This document shows, in pieces, positions 26,492-36,768 of a stretch of DNA of 64,000 nt. The stretch is from JBBECJ01 sp963763325. GTDB lineage: Bacteria > Chloroflexota > Chloroflexia > Thermomicrobiales > CFX8. Below the pieces are notes generated by a model. It was given only the letters and a program-made list of their open reading frames with translations, was not told the origin of the DNA and did no database searches. Positions within the stretch are counted from its first letter, which is position 1. Every line of letters begins with the position of its first letter. Position numbers and translations under genes: made by a program. The stretch spans positions 624,000 to 687,999 of the forward strand of contig CAVXOL010000001.1 in NCBI GenBank assembly GCA_963763325.1, given 5' to 3'.

Positions 26492-26605
26492 CTAGTCCAG
26501 AATTCCGACCACCGTCATGATCAGGAAGAGGACGAAGGCCGCTCCAACCAGGACGGCGAGCGCGATCATCGCCGTCGCCCAGCCGGTTCGGTGTTTGGTT
26601 TCCAT
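26492..26605 (-). CDS. Small membrane protein, 37 aa
   Basis: METKHRTGWATAMIALAVL begins the protein, a short charged N-terminus then one membrane helix rich in Ala, Val, Leu and Phe (VGAAFVLFLIMTVVGIL) ending in Asp. AGGAG lies 6 bases before the ATG at 26605. Convergent with the ATPase gene, 9 bases apart. No family recognised; it may be an accessory subunit or simply a small membrane peptide. Confidence 0.6.
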   Translation of the reverse strand: METKHRTGWATAMIALAVLVGAAFVLFLIMTVVGILD

Positions 26606-26755
26606 CAGTCGCTCCTATCGTCGTGCTCGTGTTGTTCTCGGATTGCCACTGTGTTCCACACGCGGCTACCCAGCAGATGCACTTGATGTGCCTCGGCTGT
26701 TCTAACGAGACCTATCGAATCCTGATACGTGCCTGTTTTCCCATCCAGACAAAAA

Positions 26756-26781
26756 ACCGGCATTGTGTTTCCTGCCGGTTC
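26756..26781 (-). terminator. Intrinsic terminator of the HEPN-like gene
   Basis: On the minus strand AACCGGCA pairs with TGCCGGTT around a 10-base loop, followed by TTTT and G. It is 56 bases past the stop codon at 26837. Confidence 0.7.
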
Positions 26782-26836
26782 CTGTTCGGTGCTGCCGTGT
26801 TTGTGACCATTATGTGACCACACAGGCTGGCAGAAA

Positions 26837-27364
26837 CTACTCCGTGTCGTCGGGTTTCTTGTTGGGTCGCGTGTGGCCATCAGGGCTTGCTACCGGAAAG
26901 TCAGTCACTTCCATGCCAAGCCACCGCGTCCGCATCCGAACGTTAACTGCGGTCAGGTAGTTGAACACCGCGTTTCGATAGCGATCATAGTCAGCATTGG
27001 TTACTTTTAGCCGGCTGCCGACCGTCAGGTTGGTCCATGGGCAGGCGGCGACAAAACGATCATCCACGGTTGACATGCGGTGCAGGATCACGTTCCGGAC
27101 GTTAGCAAGTTCGATGAGGTCACGTTGAACATCCTCATCAACTGGACCACTGAGGCCGCAAACCTCAAGAAGCGCCTCAAACCGGGCTGCGCCGGGCCTG
27201 AACTTCGCTCCCGTGACTTGCTGCAGTTCTGCAACAAGCAGCCGCATGCGATACTTATGTGCCAGCGTCGATGAGCAGCACGGTGTGCCTATGTCAATCG
27301 CGTTCATCGACAGTGCCAACCAATTCTGAACCTGGCTACGTCCGCGCTCGTCTGCTCCCTCCAA
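26837..27364 (-). CDS. HEPN-like protein (putative RNase, defence-type)
   Basis: 175 aa from a TTG start at 27364; the true N-terminus may lie further upstream in another frame. The segment LIELANVRNVILHRMSTVDD (around residues 85-105) contains R-x4-H (RNVILH), the HEPN active-site motif with its usual polar residue after Arg. RSQVQNWLALSMNAIDIG and AACPWTNLTVG resemble uncharacterised HEPN-type proteins found in defence or toxin loci. The family cleaves RNA or forms complexes with NTases. It sits next to the helicase/sacsin-like module but on the opposite strand. Assignment rests on motif and context only. Confidence 0.6.
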   Translation of the reverse strand: MEGADERGRSQVQNWLALSMNAIDIGTPCCSSTLAHKYRMRLLVAELQQVTGAKFRPGAARFEALLEVCGLSGPVDEDVQRDLIELANVRNVILHRMSTVDDRFVAACPWTNLTVGSRLKVTNADYDRYRNAVFNYLTAVNVRMRTRWLGMEVTDFPVASPDGHTRPNKKPDDTE

Positions 27365-27595
27365 ACGATGACCCCCGCGTCGATGGTCGAATGCCCGTGC
27401 TACGGCAGAAACGTGTTGCGGAGTGAATTGGCGATGTATCTCGTTGCCAGTTCATTTCTCGGTGCACGATCGTGTCAAGATTGCGCTTAGAGCCACATAG
27501 GATTCCAGCGGGAACGATGTTCTCCCGCTCGTCGCAGAGGATGATCTCGCGAGACGATAGCACTACGTCATGTGGTTTGGAGTGGGGAGGGTGAG

Positions 27596-27790
27596 ATGCC
27601 GAAGTTGCGCCGTCGGGTGTCTGATGGCTGGTACTACATTCGGACCTACGCTCATGACGGGGACGACGGCCACAACGGCACCGGCAAATCCACGCCGCCG
27701 GGATGGATGTCCGGCCAGGAACGGATGATCGACGATGATGCCGATGTTCCAGCCAGACTTTTCCGTTACCTGCGCGGCGCGCGTGGCTGA
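27596..27790 (+). CDS. Hypothetical protein, 64 aa
   Basis: MPKLRRRVSDGWYYIRTYAH starts the protein, behind a near-ideal GGGGAGGGTGAG ribosome-binding site. It is basic at the N-terminus and Gly/Asp-rich in the middle. No family recognised. It overlaps a longer minus-strand reading, which I consider a shadow because it lacks a ribosome-binding site. Confidence 0.5.
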   Translation: MPKLRRRVSDGWYYIRTYAHDGDDGHNGTGKSTPPGWMSGQERMIDDDADVPARLFRYLRGARG

Positions 27791-27837
27791 TTTATACTGA
27801 AACCCGCGAACTTCGGTTGCGGCCACGCCGCCCACCG

Positions 27838-28481
27838 GTGCCTCCGTCGACCTCGTCGCCCGTTCGCCGCCGTCAGCCACATCCACCCACTCCATCGTTC
27901 CATTTCCCGCCAATACTTCGCTTCGTCTTCAACGACGATCTCTCGTGGCATATCACGGCCAGCCTCGATCACCTCTGCCAGCCGTACTGGACCGAGCAGG
28001 TTGAATCGCTACGGCACCTGATGGGCGAGGCGGTCAACGGGCGCATCTGTGTTGGCGACGAGACACTGTGGGTCAACGCTTTGAGTCTTGACAACAACCC
28101 ATTCGACGGCTGCACGACTCCCGTTGGCCTCTCCACCGACCAGTACGTCGCACGGTTGCGAGGAAAACGGTAGAATGGCTCCAGCCTTTGGCAGAACGAC
28201 TCATACTGTGCGAAGGGGTAATTTTCACCTTCACGGACGACGGCTCGGTCTGAACGAGCCAGCTTCATGGGGCGAGAGCTACTACGTCGTGCTACAGACG
28301 CTCTACACGGATCCGAACCCGCTCCTCGACGCGTGCCAGCCACTTCGTCTGATTCGCCGCATCCCGTGGAGTGCCTACCGCATCCACCCTGCCGGAAACG
28401 CCCGATCCGAGCGTTCACGAGTATCTCGCCGGCATCGGCCACGCACCGCACGGTGAGGATATCGAGGAGCCTGAAGCGTGA
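27838..28481 (+). CDS. Unknown protein coupled to the SNF2 helicase, frameshifted
   Basis: Assembled from three frames: first WHITASLDHLCQPYWTEQV through VGLSTDQYVARL, then WLQPLAERLILCEGVIF, then SYYVVLQTLYTDPNPLLDAC, and finally a C-terminus ending EYLAGIGHAPHGEDIEEPEA. The total is about 190-200 aa. The stop codon overlaps the GTG of the helicase (GTGA), so the two are translationally coupled and probably work together. No domain recognised; two W/Y-rich stretches and an acidic tail are the only features. The start is uncertain; GTG at 27838 is the earliest plausible one. Confidence 0.5.
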
Positions 28482-31400
28482 TCGAGGGCATGAGCGAGCC
28501 GCGCTTCGCGGTTGGCGACATGGTGAGCTTGCGTGCCGACCAGTCGCGGCAGGGGATGGTGATGGCGGTTCTTTCGCCCGCCGGGGGTCGACCGCGCTAT
28601 CGCGTTTTCCATTCGGCGAGCGAGCAGCGCGACTACTACGAGGCGCAACTCGTCCCAGCCAGCAGCGAGACCGAGGTTGTCGCGACCGCGGCCGAGATCC
28701 TGGCGGGTGTCGCCGGCGACATGATCGACAGCGCGACCTTCCGCGCCAGACTGACGGCGGCTCGACTCAACAATCCGCAGGTGGACAACCTGTACGCCCT
28801 GCAGGCGGCCCGCATCCGGTACGTGCCGTTCCAATTCAAGCCGCTGCTGCGCTTTCTGCGGGCGGACCACCGCGGCTGCTCATCGCCGACGAGGTCGGCG
28901 TGGGCAAGACCATCGAGGCGGGTCTGATCCTTCGCGAGCTGCAGGCCCGCCAGGAGCTAGGAAACGTCCTGATTGTCTGTCCCAAGGCGCTGGTCTCCAA
29001 GTGGCGCATGGAGATGCGTCGGTTCGACGAGGATTTCAGAGCCGCTGAACGGCCGACAACCCTGCGCTACTGCCTGCGAGAGGCGCACCTCGACGGGGTG
29101 TGGCCTGCAGCAGCTACTCCCGCGCCATAGTCCACCTGGAGCTGCTGCGGATGCGAGGACCACCTCCTGGCGCGTCGGGCAAGCAGGCCGTCCCGGTCTG
29201 CTGACCCTCGATCCGCCGCCCGCACTTCGACCTCGTGGTCGTGGACGAGGCCCACCACCTGCGCAACCCCGGCACGAACTCGCACGAGCTGGCGCGCTTT
29301 CTGTGCGATGCGTGCGGAAGCGGTGCTCTTCCTCTCGGCCACCCCGGTCCATCTCGGCTCGCGCAACCTGTTCACGCTGCTCGAACCTGCTCCGCCCGGA
29401 CCTCTTCCAGGACCGAGAGCGTCTTCGAGGAGATGGTCGAACCGAACCAGTCACCTCACCAGCGCCCTGCGGCACGTCCGCCATCCGGCACCTCGCCGGC
29501 AACGCCGACTGGCAGAGACGAGGCGGCCTGCCGACCTCGAGGCCGCCGGTCGTACCACCGTGGGGGCGCACAGGTGCTGGGCCGGCGATCCGCGCTTTCA
29601 CGAGTGGCTTGCGAGGCTGCGCGGCGATGGACGCTCTCCGATGTCGACAGAGAGCGGTAAGCTGCCTGCAGGGATCTCGAGGAGGTCGCACTCCCTGGCC
29701 CACGTCATGAACCGCACCCGCCGCCGGGACATCGGACGCTTCACGATCCGCGAGCCCCGCACACGTCGCCGGTCGCAGTTCACCCCGGAGCAGCGAGATC
29801 TTCTACGACGACACTGGTCGAGTTCCGCAGGGAGAGCCTGCTCCTGGAGCACGACCCGCGCGTCGTACGGCTGATCAGCGACACCCTGGAACGCCAGGCG
29901 GCCAGCTGCCTGCCCGGCTCTGGTGCCCGCCGCTGGACGGTTTCTTGCGGACGGGCCGTTTCTCCGCCGCCGCGATGACCGACGACCCGGAGCGCCGAGG
30001 AGGTGCTCGCGCAGGCTGCCCGCACTACCTCATCAACCGCGCCCAGGAGCTGCGCGCACTGGCCGCTGAGCCTTCCGCCGGAGGACCCCAAGCTGGACGG
30101 CTGCTCGAGGTCGTGCGCGACTACCCTGGCGGCGCGAGCGGGCCCGGCAAGGTGCTGGTCTTCTCCTTCTTCCTGCACACCCTGGGCTACCTGGAGCGAG
30201 CACCTGCGAGCGGCCGGCTTTCGGGTTGCGGTCATAACCGGGGGCGTCCCGGACGACGAGCGCGAACGCATTGCGCGACCGCTTCCGCCTGCCACGCTCG
30301 GACGAGGACGCGATCGACGTCCTGCTCTCCTCGGAGGTCGGCTGCGAAGGACTCGACTACGAGTTCTGCGACCGGCTGGTCAACTACGACATCCCCTGGA
30401 ACCCGATGCGCGTCGAGCAGCGCATCGGGCGCATCGACCGCTACGGCCAGGCCAGCGACAAGGTGCTGATCTTCAACTTCGTCACCCCCGGCACCGTCGA
30501 GGAGCGGGTGTTCTTCCGCTGCTTCGAGCGCCTGGGCGTCTTCCGCGACACGGTTGGCGACCTCGAGGAGGTCCTGGGCGAGGTCGTCGAGGACCTCACG
30601 CGCGTCGCCCTGGACCCTCACCTCACCCCCGAGCAGGCCGAGGAGAAGGCCATACCCAGCAGAAGACGGACAACGCCATCCGTGCTGGCGGAGGAGCAGC
30701 GCCGCCTGGAAGGAGGAGGGCTGGCTCCATGCTGGGGCTGGACGAGGCGCTTTCAGTCGAGGAGGTCGATGACCTGATCCTCGAGGACGGGCGCTTCGTG
30801 GCACGCCGGAAGATCTGACGCAGATGATGCGATCTCTACCTGGGCCAGCCAGATCTCAACGGACGCCTGACGCCTGAGTCCGCAGGAGCCGCGGCTCGTA
30901 CCGTCTGCGGCTGAATCGCAATGCCCGCATCGCTGGTTGCCGACGACCTGCGCAACCAGGGGATCGAGCCGCGTGACCGCACCAGTCTCGCGCTTCCAGC
31001 GCTGGCTGGACGACGACGAGCCAGGTACCTCGCGCTGACGTTCGACCAGAGCGCTGGCACTCGAACAGCGCGACCTGACATTCATCAAGCCGGTGCATCC
31101 GCTGGCGCGGGTCGCGACGCGCACTGGACGAATGAACGCGAGCCGACTCCTCGCGCGTCTCACCGGTAGATGCAGCGACGAGTGTGCAGGCGGGACACTA
31201 CCTCTTCGCCTGCGACCTGTGGGAGACGATCGCTATGCAGCCGGAAGACGCAGATCGTCTCGCACGTCTGGGACATCGACAGCGGGTGCCAGATGCGACA
31301 GTGGCGTCGAGCCTCGCCTGCTCCGTCGCTTCAACGACGGACGAACCCGGCGAATACGCGGAAGTCGAGGTGCCTGAACTCGAAAAGCCATTCGGTGAGC

Positions 31401-31730
31401 TGGATGAGCGAGGCGCACACGCAGCTTCAGCGAGGAACTCGATGACGCTGCGCGAGCGCAACGAGCACGCTCGTGACGCAGAAGGTTAGCCAGCCTGAAC
31501 AGCTACTACACGAGCCGACTGCAACACATGGAACGCGAGCATCGCCAACGCCAGCGACCCACGCATCAGCGCATGCGCCAATCCGAACACGAGCGCGCTG
31601 AACGCGAATACACGAGGCGCGAACGCGAACTGAAGACCCGCCGCGACGCTGACATCGTCAGCCAGCCGCGTCGCGACAGGACTACTGCACCGTGCGTCCA
31701 CTAGCGAGAGGAGCATTTGATGCCGTCTAA
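28478..31730 (+). CDS. SNF2-family helicase, DISARM DrmD-like, multiple frameshifts
   Basis: About 1,080 codons. The N-terminal SH3-like part is FAVGDMVSLRADQSRQGMVM. Then come RLLIADEVGVGKTIEAGLIL (Walker A), VVDEAHHLRNPGTNSHELAR (DEAH), LFLSATPVHLGSRNLFTLL (motif III), LVFSFFLHTLGYL, SSEVGCEGLDYEFCDRLVNY and QRIGRIDRYGQASDKV (motif VI). The C-terminal third ends in a coiled-coil-like stretch (YTRREREL). The motifs are distributed over all three frames with breaks every 100-300 bases, mostly single-base indels. Helicases of this type are core parts of DISARM and related restriction systems. No methyltransferase is seen nearby. Confidence 0.72.
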
Positions 31731-34700
31731 CTATGCTGCAATCGCGAGACAAAATCGGGACGAGCTATGGCAGCCGCGTCACGGAATATGGAAAAGTGCT
31801 GCTGCAACTGCTGTACAGCGACCGCACCCACTTCATGTACGAACTGCTACAGAAGCGGAGGACGCAGGCGCATAAAAGATCAACTTCCGACTATATTCGC
31901 GACAACTTGGAAGATCGATCACACGGGCCGTCCGTTCAACGAAGCGGATGTGCGTGCAATCTGCGGGATCGTAGCCAGGACGAAGGCCGACGACTCGATG
32001 AGGATAGGCCGCTTTGGGATCGGCTTTAAGTCAGTCTATGCGTACACGGCGACACCGGAGATCACTGAGAAGATGAACACTTCAGCGTGCGCGACTATGT
32101 CTACGCAGAGGCGGTTCCTGCAGTCGCGATTCCACAGAACGAAACGCGCCTCATCTTTCCATTCAACCATCACGAAGTCGCCCCCGAGCAGGCGTTTCGA
32201 GAGATCGGACGCCGCCTTCAGGACCTCGGCGCGCGGCCACTCCTGTTCCTGCGCCATGTTCGCGAGATCGCCTGGTCAATAGAAGGCGGAGCATGTGGGA
32301 CGTATTTGCGCGATGAGACGAGCGACGGCGCAGCAACGCCGGATTGAGTTGATTGGTGATTCCACCAACGATACCGAAGGGGTCGATGAGCGATGGCTCA
32401 TCTTCAGCCGAGGCGTCAAGGGAAATCCGGCGCTGAAGGTCGAAGCCGCGTTCAAGCTGGAGCAGGACGAGAAGACCGGCCTGGACGCTATCGTTCCCGA
32501 GACGACAAGCTAGTTGATCGTCTTCTTCCCGACCGAGAAGGAAACGCACCTCGGATTCCTGATCCACGGCCCATATCGAACGATTCCCGCCCGCGACAAA
32601 GTGCAGTCAGACGCTGATTGGAACGGCGACTTGATCGATGTAACCGCGAAGCTGATCGTCGATACGGTGCCACAACCAAGCAGCGCGAAGTCCTCACGAA
32701 TCCACGCCAACGAAACGTTCCCCATAAGCAGCCCTGTTGCAAGGACTCGATTGATCGTATCGATATTCGACGAAGTCTGACGCGATCAGTCTCAGCTGCG
32801 CTTCCTTCCAGCCGGGCAGTTCGTCGCGGCTGACGAGGCCGTCCTGACCAATAGTGCGACGATCCGTGATCTGTTGAACGAGGATCAGGTGCAATCACTG
32901 ATGGGGGCAGACCAGCCCCTCAGCGGTTATCCGGTGATATCACGCGTGCGCGGACACCAAATCTCTGGGACTATCTCACGCATCAACTTGACGTGCCGGA
33001 CATCGACAGCGAACGGATTGCAAGGCATCTGATCGAATCGTTCATGCACTCTCAGAGCGATGAGTGGATCACGCAGCTGTACGCGTTCCTCCTCACCCAG
33101 TCTCGATCTGGAATAAGTAGCGATAGCAAAACAGCGCGGTGCGCTCGGGGATAAGCAGATCATACGCTTGGAATCTGGTAGCCACGTTAGCATTTACGAA
33201 ACAAGGAGCACCAATGCCCTCAGCAATGGCATAAGCGACCTGCTTCTCGCGCTGCTCAATCACGTCTGGTGCGCTTGCCTTCAACTTGACGATCAGCCTG
33301 CAAGAGTACGCCAAGAATCTGCACTGGTTTCGAAGTACACACCAGGCCGCTCGAAGCACATCACCGACGAAGAACACAAACGTGACATCGAACTGATCTT
33401 TCGCACACTACAGCGAGTACCGCACGGCCGCGGTGTCCAACTCAGAACCCAGTTGAGAACGACGCCATTCCTCTACGGAGTGAACGGCGACCTGACCAAC
33501 CGTGAATGCTTGATCCCTGATCAAGTGTGATTGCGCGTACACAAGGTCTGGAACTGTACTTTTTCGGTAACCGGAGTGTGCACTTCGCCGACGACCGATA
33601 TGCCCCATTTCGGGACGAACTGCACGATCTTGGCGTCACGGGAAGCGTCCGCGTTTGGCGCAGTGCTCAACGCGATCATCAGGGAATCGTCTTGTATCGC
33701 GGTGATACCAGACCGTATGCGAGGGGGATATCGTTCTTTGACCCTGAAATAGAGATAGATGGCCTGCGACACGAGTCGTAGACCCTTTACTGGAAGTCGA
33801 GCGCCGGTTATAGCTTGAACGAGATTCTTCCCACGGCCCATCGCCAGATGAGTGGCGAGATCGAGGAATGTACGCGCCGGAACTTTACGAATCGCGACCG
33901 CAAGTCGATGGTCTGAAAGATCGGCCGTCTCCTCCGCACCGCGGCTTGGCTGCCCGACGCTCATGGTGAACTGCATACGCCCGACGATCTCACACAGGAT
34001 GACTTGCCACCCGATTTCAGCAGGAACGATCAGGTAGCCACCGCGCTGAAGATGCAGCTTGGCGTCCATGCATAGCACGCCAGGGAGCTTGGCGTCAGCC
34101 TCGAAGACATCGACCTGATCAAGCGTAAGCTTGATCGAGTGTGAGTTGCGGAAGAGCACGGTTGTGCCAGCAGACACGACAGAAGACGCTTCCACCATGC
34201 TGACGAAGAAGCAGTGGAAGTCGACAGTGCTGCGGGTTCTTGAGAAGCTTCCGGAGATCAGGTAGCCCATCTCCAGCGAAGATGACGACGTCTCGTTCAA
34301 GGTAGGTGACGTTTAGAATAAGGAGTTTAGACGAGAACGCGTCGCAGCAGAAATAGCTGCTGAGCAGAAACTGGAACAGCGACGTAGTGAACGCTTCAAG
34401 CGCGTTACAAAGACGCAATGGGAGAAGAAAGACAATAGCGCTGGGATTTTCTTAGCTAGGAGTATGAGGGTAGTTGCTAGATCTGAGACGAGAAGTTTCT
34501 CAAGCGCAACGGATCACAGTATTTCGAAGGAATGTATCTCAACTCGCGGATAAGTGCGCACTGGCTGGATCGCGAGGGTAACGTTCTCTGTCTATGCGCG
34601 AACTGCTGTTCGAAACTGATGTATGGACCTGTCGAATCCGGCGACATCGTCGAGCAGATCAGCGCGATGAAGTTGCGGGGCGAAGGCGGTCGTCGCGAGT

Positions 34701-34817
34701 TGGCTGTTGATATCACCCTCTGCGGTGAACCGGCACGGATTCCTTCTCGTCACCAGTCATCTGCTGGACTCAGTCGCTAGATTGATGCATCCGTCGACGA
34801 CGACAACGACGCGTGAT
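31720..34817 (+). CDS. Sacsin-like GHKL ATPase with C-terminal Cys-rich domain, multiple frameshifts
   Basis: The ATG at 31720 follows AGAGGAG and overlaps the helicase end by 11 bases. The N-terminus assembles to HFMYELLQ-NAEDAGA (Bergerat N box), DHTGRPFNEADVRAICGI (G1) and RIGRFGIGFKSVY (G2), as in sacsin/Hsp90-type ATPases. Downstream are LIFPFNHHEVAPEQAF, LYFFGNRSVHFADDRYAP, then AWLPDAHGELHTPDDL (sacsin-repeat-like), and a C-terminal KRNGSQYFEGMYLNSR plus VLCLCANCCSKLMYG zinc-finger-like region. An upstream CxxC (CQIC-type) reappears if two indels near 34470-34490 are repaired. Length about 1,030 aa. Such ATPases accompany helicases in bacterial defence islands; the biochemical role is unknown. 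Confidence 0.65.
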
Positions 34818-34835
34818 CTCGGACAGGTGGGATCA

Positions 34836-35363
34836 TTATAGCGTATGCCAGCTATCAGATTGTGTACGTTGGGGAGTTTGATATGGCTGACGTAAAGGCT
34901 GACGACTGACGGCTGATCGTCTGACCGGCTGCACCACCGGCCGCCAGCGGATCCAGATCGCGAGCAGGAGCAGGGTGAACGAGGCAGCGGCCAGCAGCGG
35001 CTGGAGCGGCTCGAAGATGGTCAGCGCGCCGCTGGTGCCGAGCAGCATGACGACGATCTTGTTGCAGGTCGGGCAGCCGATCGCGAGGAACGAGAGGAAG
35101 CCACCGACGGTCGCTCGGCCCTGCTGGATCGAGCAGGCGCGCGTCTGCGGCAGCGCGTACGACGCGGCCAGGATGCCGGTCAGCAGCGCCGTCACGAACA
35201 GGAAGACGTAGTCCTGCGCCCGGACCGGAGTCATTCGTCCGAAGATCGGGTTGGGGATCACGTCAGTCGGAATGCCGATCGCCAGCGTTGTAAAGGCCAC
35301 ACCGAGAGCGCCGTAAAGCAATGCAGTTGGAATGTATGGCCTGATTTCACTGGCTGGAGCCAT
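34836..35363 (-). CDS. Multi-span membrane protein with CPTC motif
   Basis: 175 aa with about four or five membrane helices (ALLYGALGVAFTTLAIGIP, YVFLFVTALLTGILAASYAL, LLAAASFTLLLLAIWI). GGFLSFLAIGCPTCNKIVVM holds a CxxC pair at a membrane boundary, typical of small heavy-metal or thiol-redox membrane proteins. Upstream of copper genes, so a copper-linked role is conceivable but unproven. The C-terminal residues from RRSAVSRQPL onward are encoded by a GTCAGCC-type repeat, so the native end was probably near VVQPV. Tandem 11-base repeats lie upstream of the start. Confidence 0.7.
   Translation of the reverse strand: MAPASEIRPYIPTALLYGALGVAFTTLAIGIPTDVIPNPIFGRMTPVRAQDYVFLFVTALLTGILAASYALPQTRACSIQQGRATVGGFLSFLAIGCPTCNKIVVMLLGTSGALTIFEPLQPLLAAASFTLLLLAIWIRWRPVVQPVRRSAVSRQPLRQPYQTPQRTQSDSWHTL
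34886..34932. repeat. GTCAGCC-type word array within a gene 3' end
   Basis: On the minus strand GATCAGCC, GTCAGTC, GTCAGCC and GTCAGCC occur in near-tandem, encoding the C-terminal tail of the CPTC membrane protein. Same word family as 754-871 and 16337-16368. Confidence 0.55.
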
Positions 35364-35872
35364 CGGCTTCTCCTCGATAGTGGCTTCGTGCGATCAACCA
35401 CTTCACATCTACATCACATCTACATCCCCGAATTGCGACCCTATAGCCGTACTGCCGGTGCGCTCGCACACCTACACTGACTCAATCTGAAAAGACATAC
35501 CCGCGATCCGATTTACGCGGACCAGCGTGACCGTCGCTGGATGAGTCGTTGTTGATCTGGCGGAAGGGCATCGCGCTGCCCCACACCAGCCGCTCACCGA
35601 TCCGTCGTTTCGGGGTGCTATCGACGCAGCGATCAAGAAGTTGAAGGGCGACGTTCCCGATCCTCTGCGCGGAACAGGGCGCGCTGCGTGTGCTGCTCAT
35701 CATAAGTGACGACATCAGATTCGACCACACGGGTTCGATCCGGCCGCTCGCTCGCTTGTCGCAGAAATCGACGGTCCGGACGGTCGTGCCGAAGCCACGC
35801 TCGCTACGTTCGCGAGGGCTTTGCGTTCGTTGTGCTGGAGTTAAGGCGCGTGCCTGCAAGAAGGAGTGATCT
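35364..35872. other. 509-base region without a supported gene; tandem 11-mers
   Basis: Contains two exact tandem copies of ACATCTACATC (35405-35426) about 45 bases upstream of the CPTC membrane gene, which may be an operator. A minus-strand reading of 152 aa (35482-35940) overlaps the next gene and matches no family I recognise; it may hold a remnant of a regulator but I cannot support it. Confidence 0.4.
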
Positions 35873-36653
35873 GTGACGTTCGACGACATTCCGACCTGGT
35901 TACTGTTTGTCATCACGACGCTGCTGGTCGCGGGAGCCATCGAGTTGGGCTATCTGGTTGGCAATCGCGCCCGTCGCAGGTCAGAGGATGAGAAGGAATC
36001 CCCCGTCTCCGCGATTGCCGGAACGGTCCTGGCGTTGCTGGCCTTCATCCTGGCGTTCTCGTTCAGCATCGTTACCGATCGGTATGATGCCCGCAAGGCA
36101 CTGGTCCGGGAGCAGGCGCTGACGATTCGCACTGCCTATAAGAGTTCTGATTTTCTGCCCCAGCCGCTGCGCGACGAATCCCAGGCGTTGTACCGTGAGT
36201 ACATCGTCCTGGTTGTCCAGGCTGGAACGTACCAGCGAAATCGGCGAAGAGCTCGCCGAGACGTTGTCCGAGATTCGCGCCATCCAGGAGCAACTCTGGG
36301 ATCTGGCCGTTGAGAATGTGCGTCTCGGCGACACGACGGACATTTCAAGTCTCTATGTTCAGTCGGTCGACGAGATGCGTAACGTCACGGCCTTGCGTGT
36401 CGCGGTTGCGTTGCAATCGCGCATGCCGCCCAGGTTATTGGTCGTGCTGTATGTCCTGGTCGGGTTAGGGATGTTCGCGGTCGGCTACCAGACCGCGATT
36501 GCTGCCTCGCGTCGAAGCTGGTTGATGCTGGTCCTGGCGCTGTCGTTCTCGATCGTGATGATGATGATCGCGGTGCTGGATAATCCCGAGCGGGGCGTTA
36601 TCGGGGTATCCCAGCAACCGCTGATCGATCTCCGGACCGAGATGAGTCAATGA
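35873..36653 (+). CDS. DUF4239 (bestrophin-like domain) membrane protein, one frameshift
   Basis: GTG start at 35873 behind AAGGAG. N-terminal helix WLLFVITTLLVAGAIELGYL, then a second helix AIAGTVLALLAFILAFSFS with the family motif SIVTDRYDARKALVREQA. A frame break near 36215-36235 joins to SEIGEELAETLSEI and two C-terminal helices (LLVVLYVLVGLGMFAVGYQ, LMLVLALSFSIVMMMIAVL) ending DNPERGVIGVSQQPLIDL, also family-typical. About 260 aa when joined, normal for DUF4239. Proposed to be an ion-channel-like protein; function not established. Confidence 0.83.
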
Positions 36654-36702
36654 CGCCGGCGGAGACATGCTGTGTTCATGTGATGCTGAGAGGTGGGATT
36701 GA

Positions 36703-36757
36703 GGAGCCGGGATTCGGAAGCAGCAGACGTTGTCTACAACCCCGAATCCCGGTCTCC
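36703..36757. terminator. Bidirectional hairpin between DUF4239 and multicopper oxidase genes
   Basis: GGAGCCGGGATTCGG (36703-36717) and an inverted copy (36742-36757, one extra base) enclose a 24-base loop. It contains the GGGATTC word and serves both convergent genes. Confidence 0.6.
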
Positions 36758-36768
36758 GGTTTCCGGGA

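Noticed and set aside
33521..34300. Open minus-strand reading of 259 codons
   Set aside because: The plus strand in this stretch carries sacsin-like motifs (AWLPDAHGELHTPDDL, LYFFGNRSVHFADD) in broken frames; the minus reading has no recognisable domain and no ribosome-binding site.
35482..35940. Possible LacI-type regulator remnant on the minus strand
   Set aside because: Only vague resemblance at the C-terminus, overlaps the DUF4239 start, no start signal and no other domain parts.
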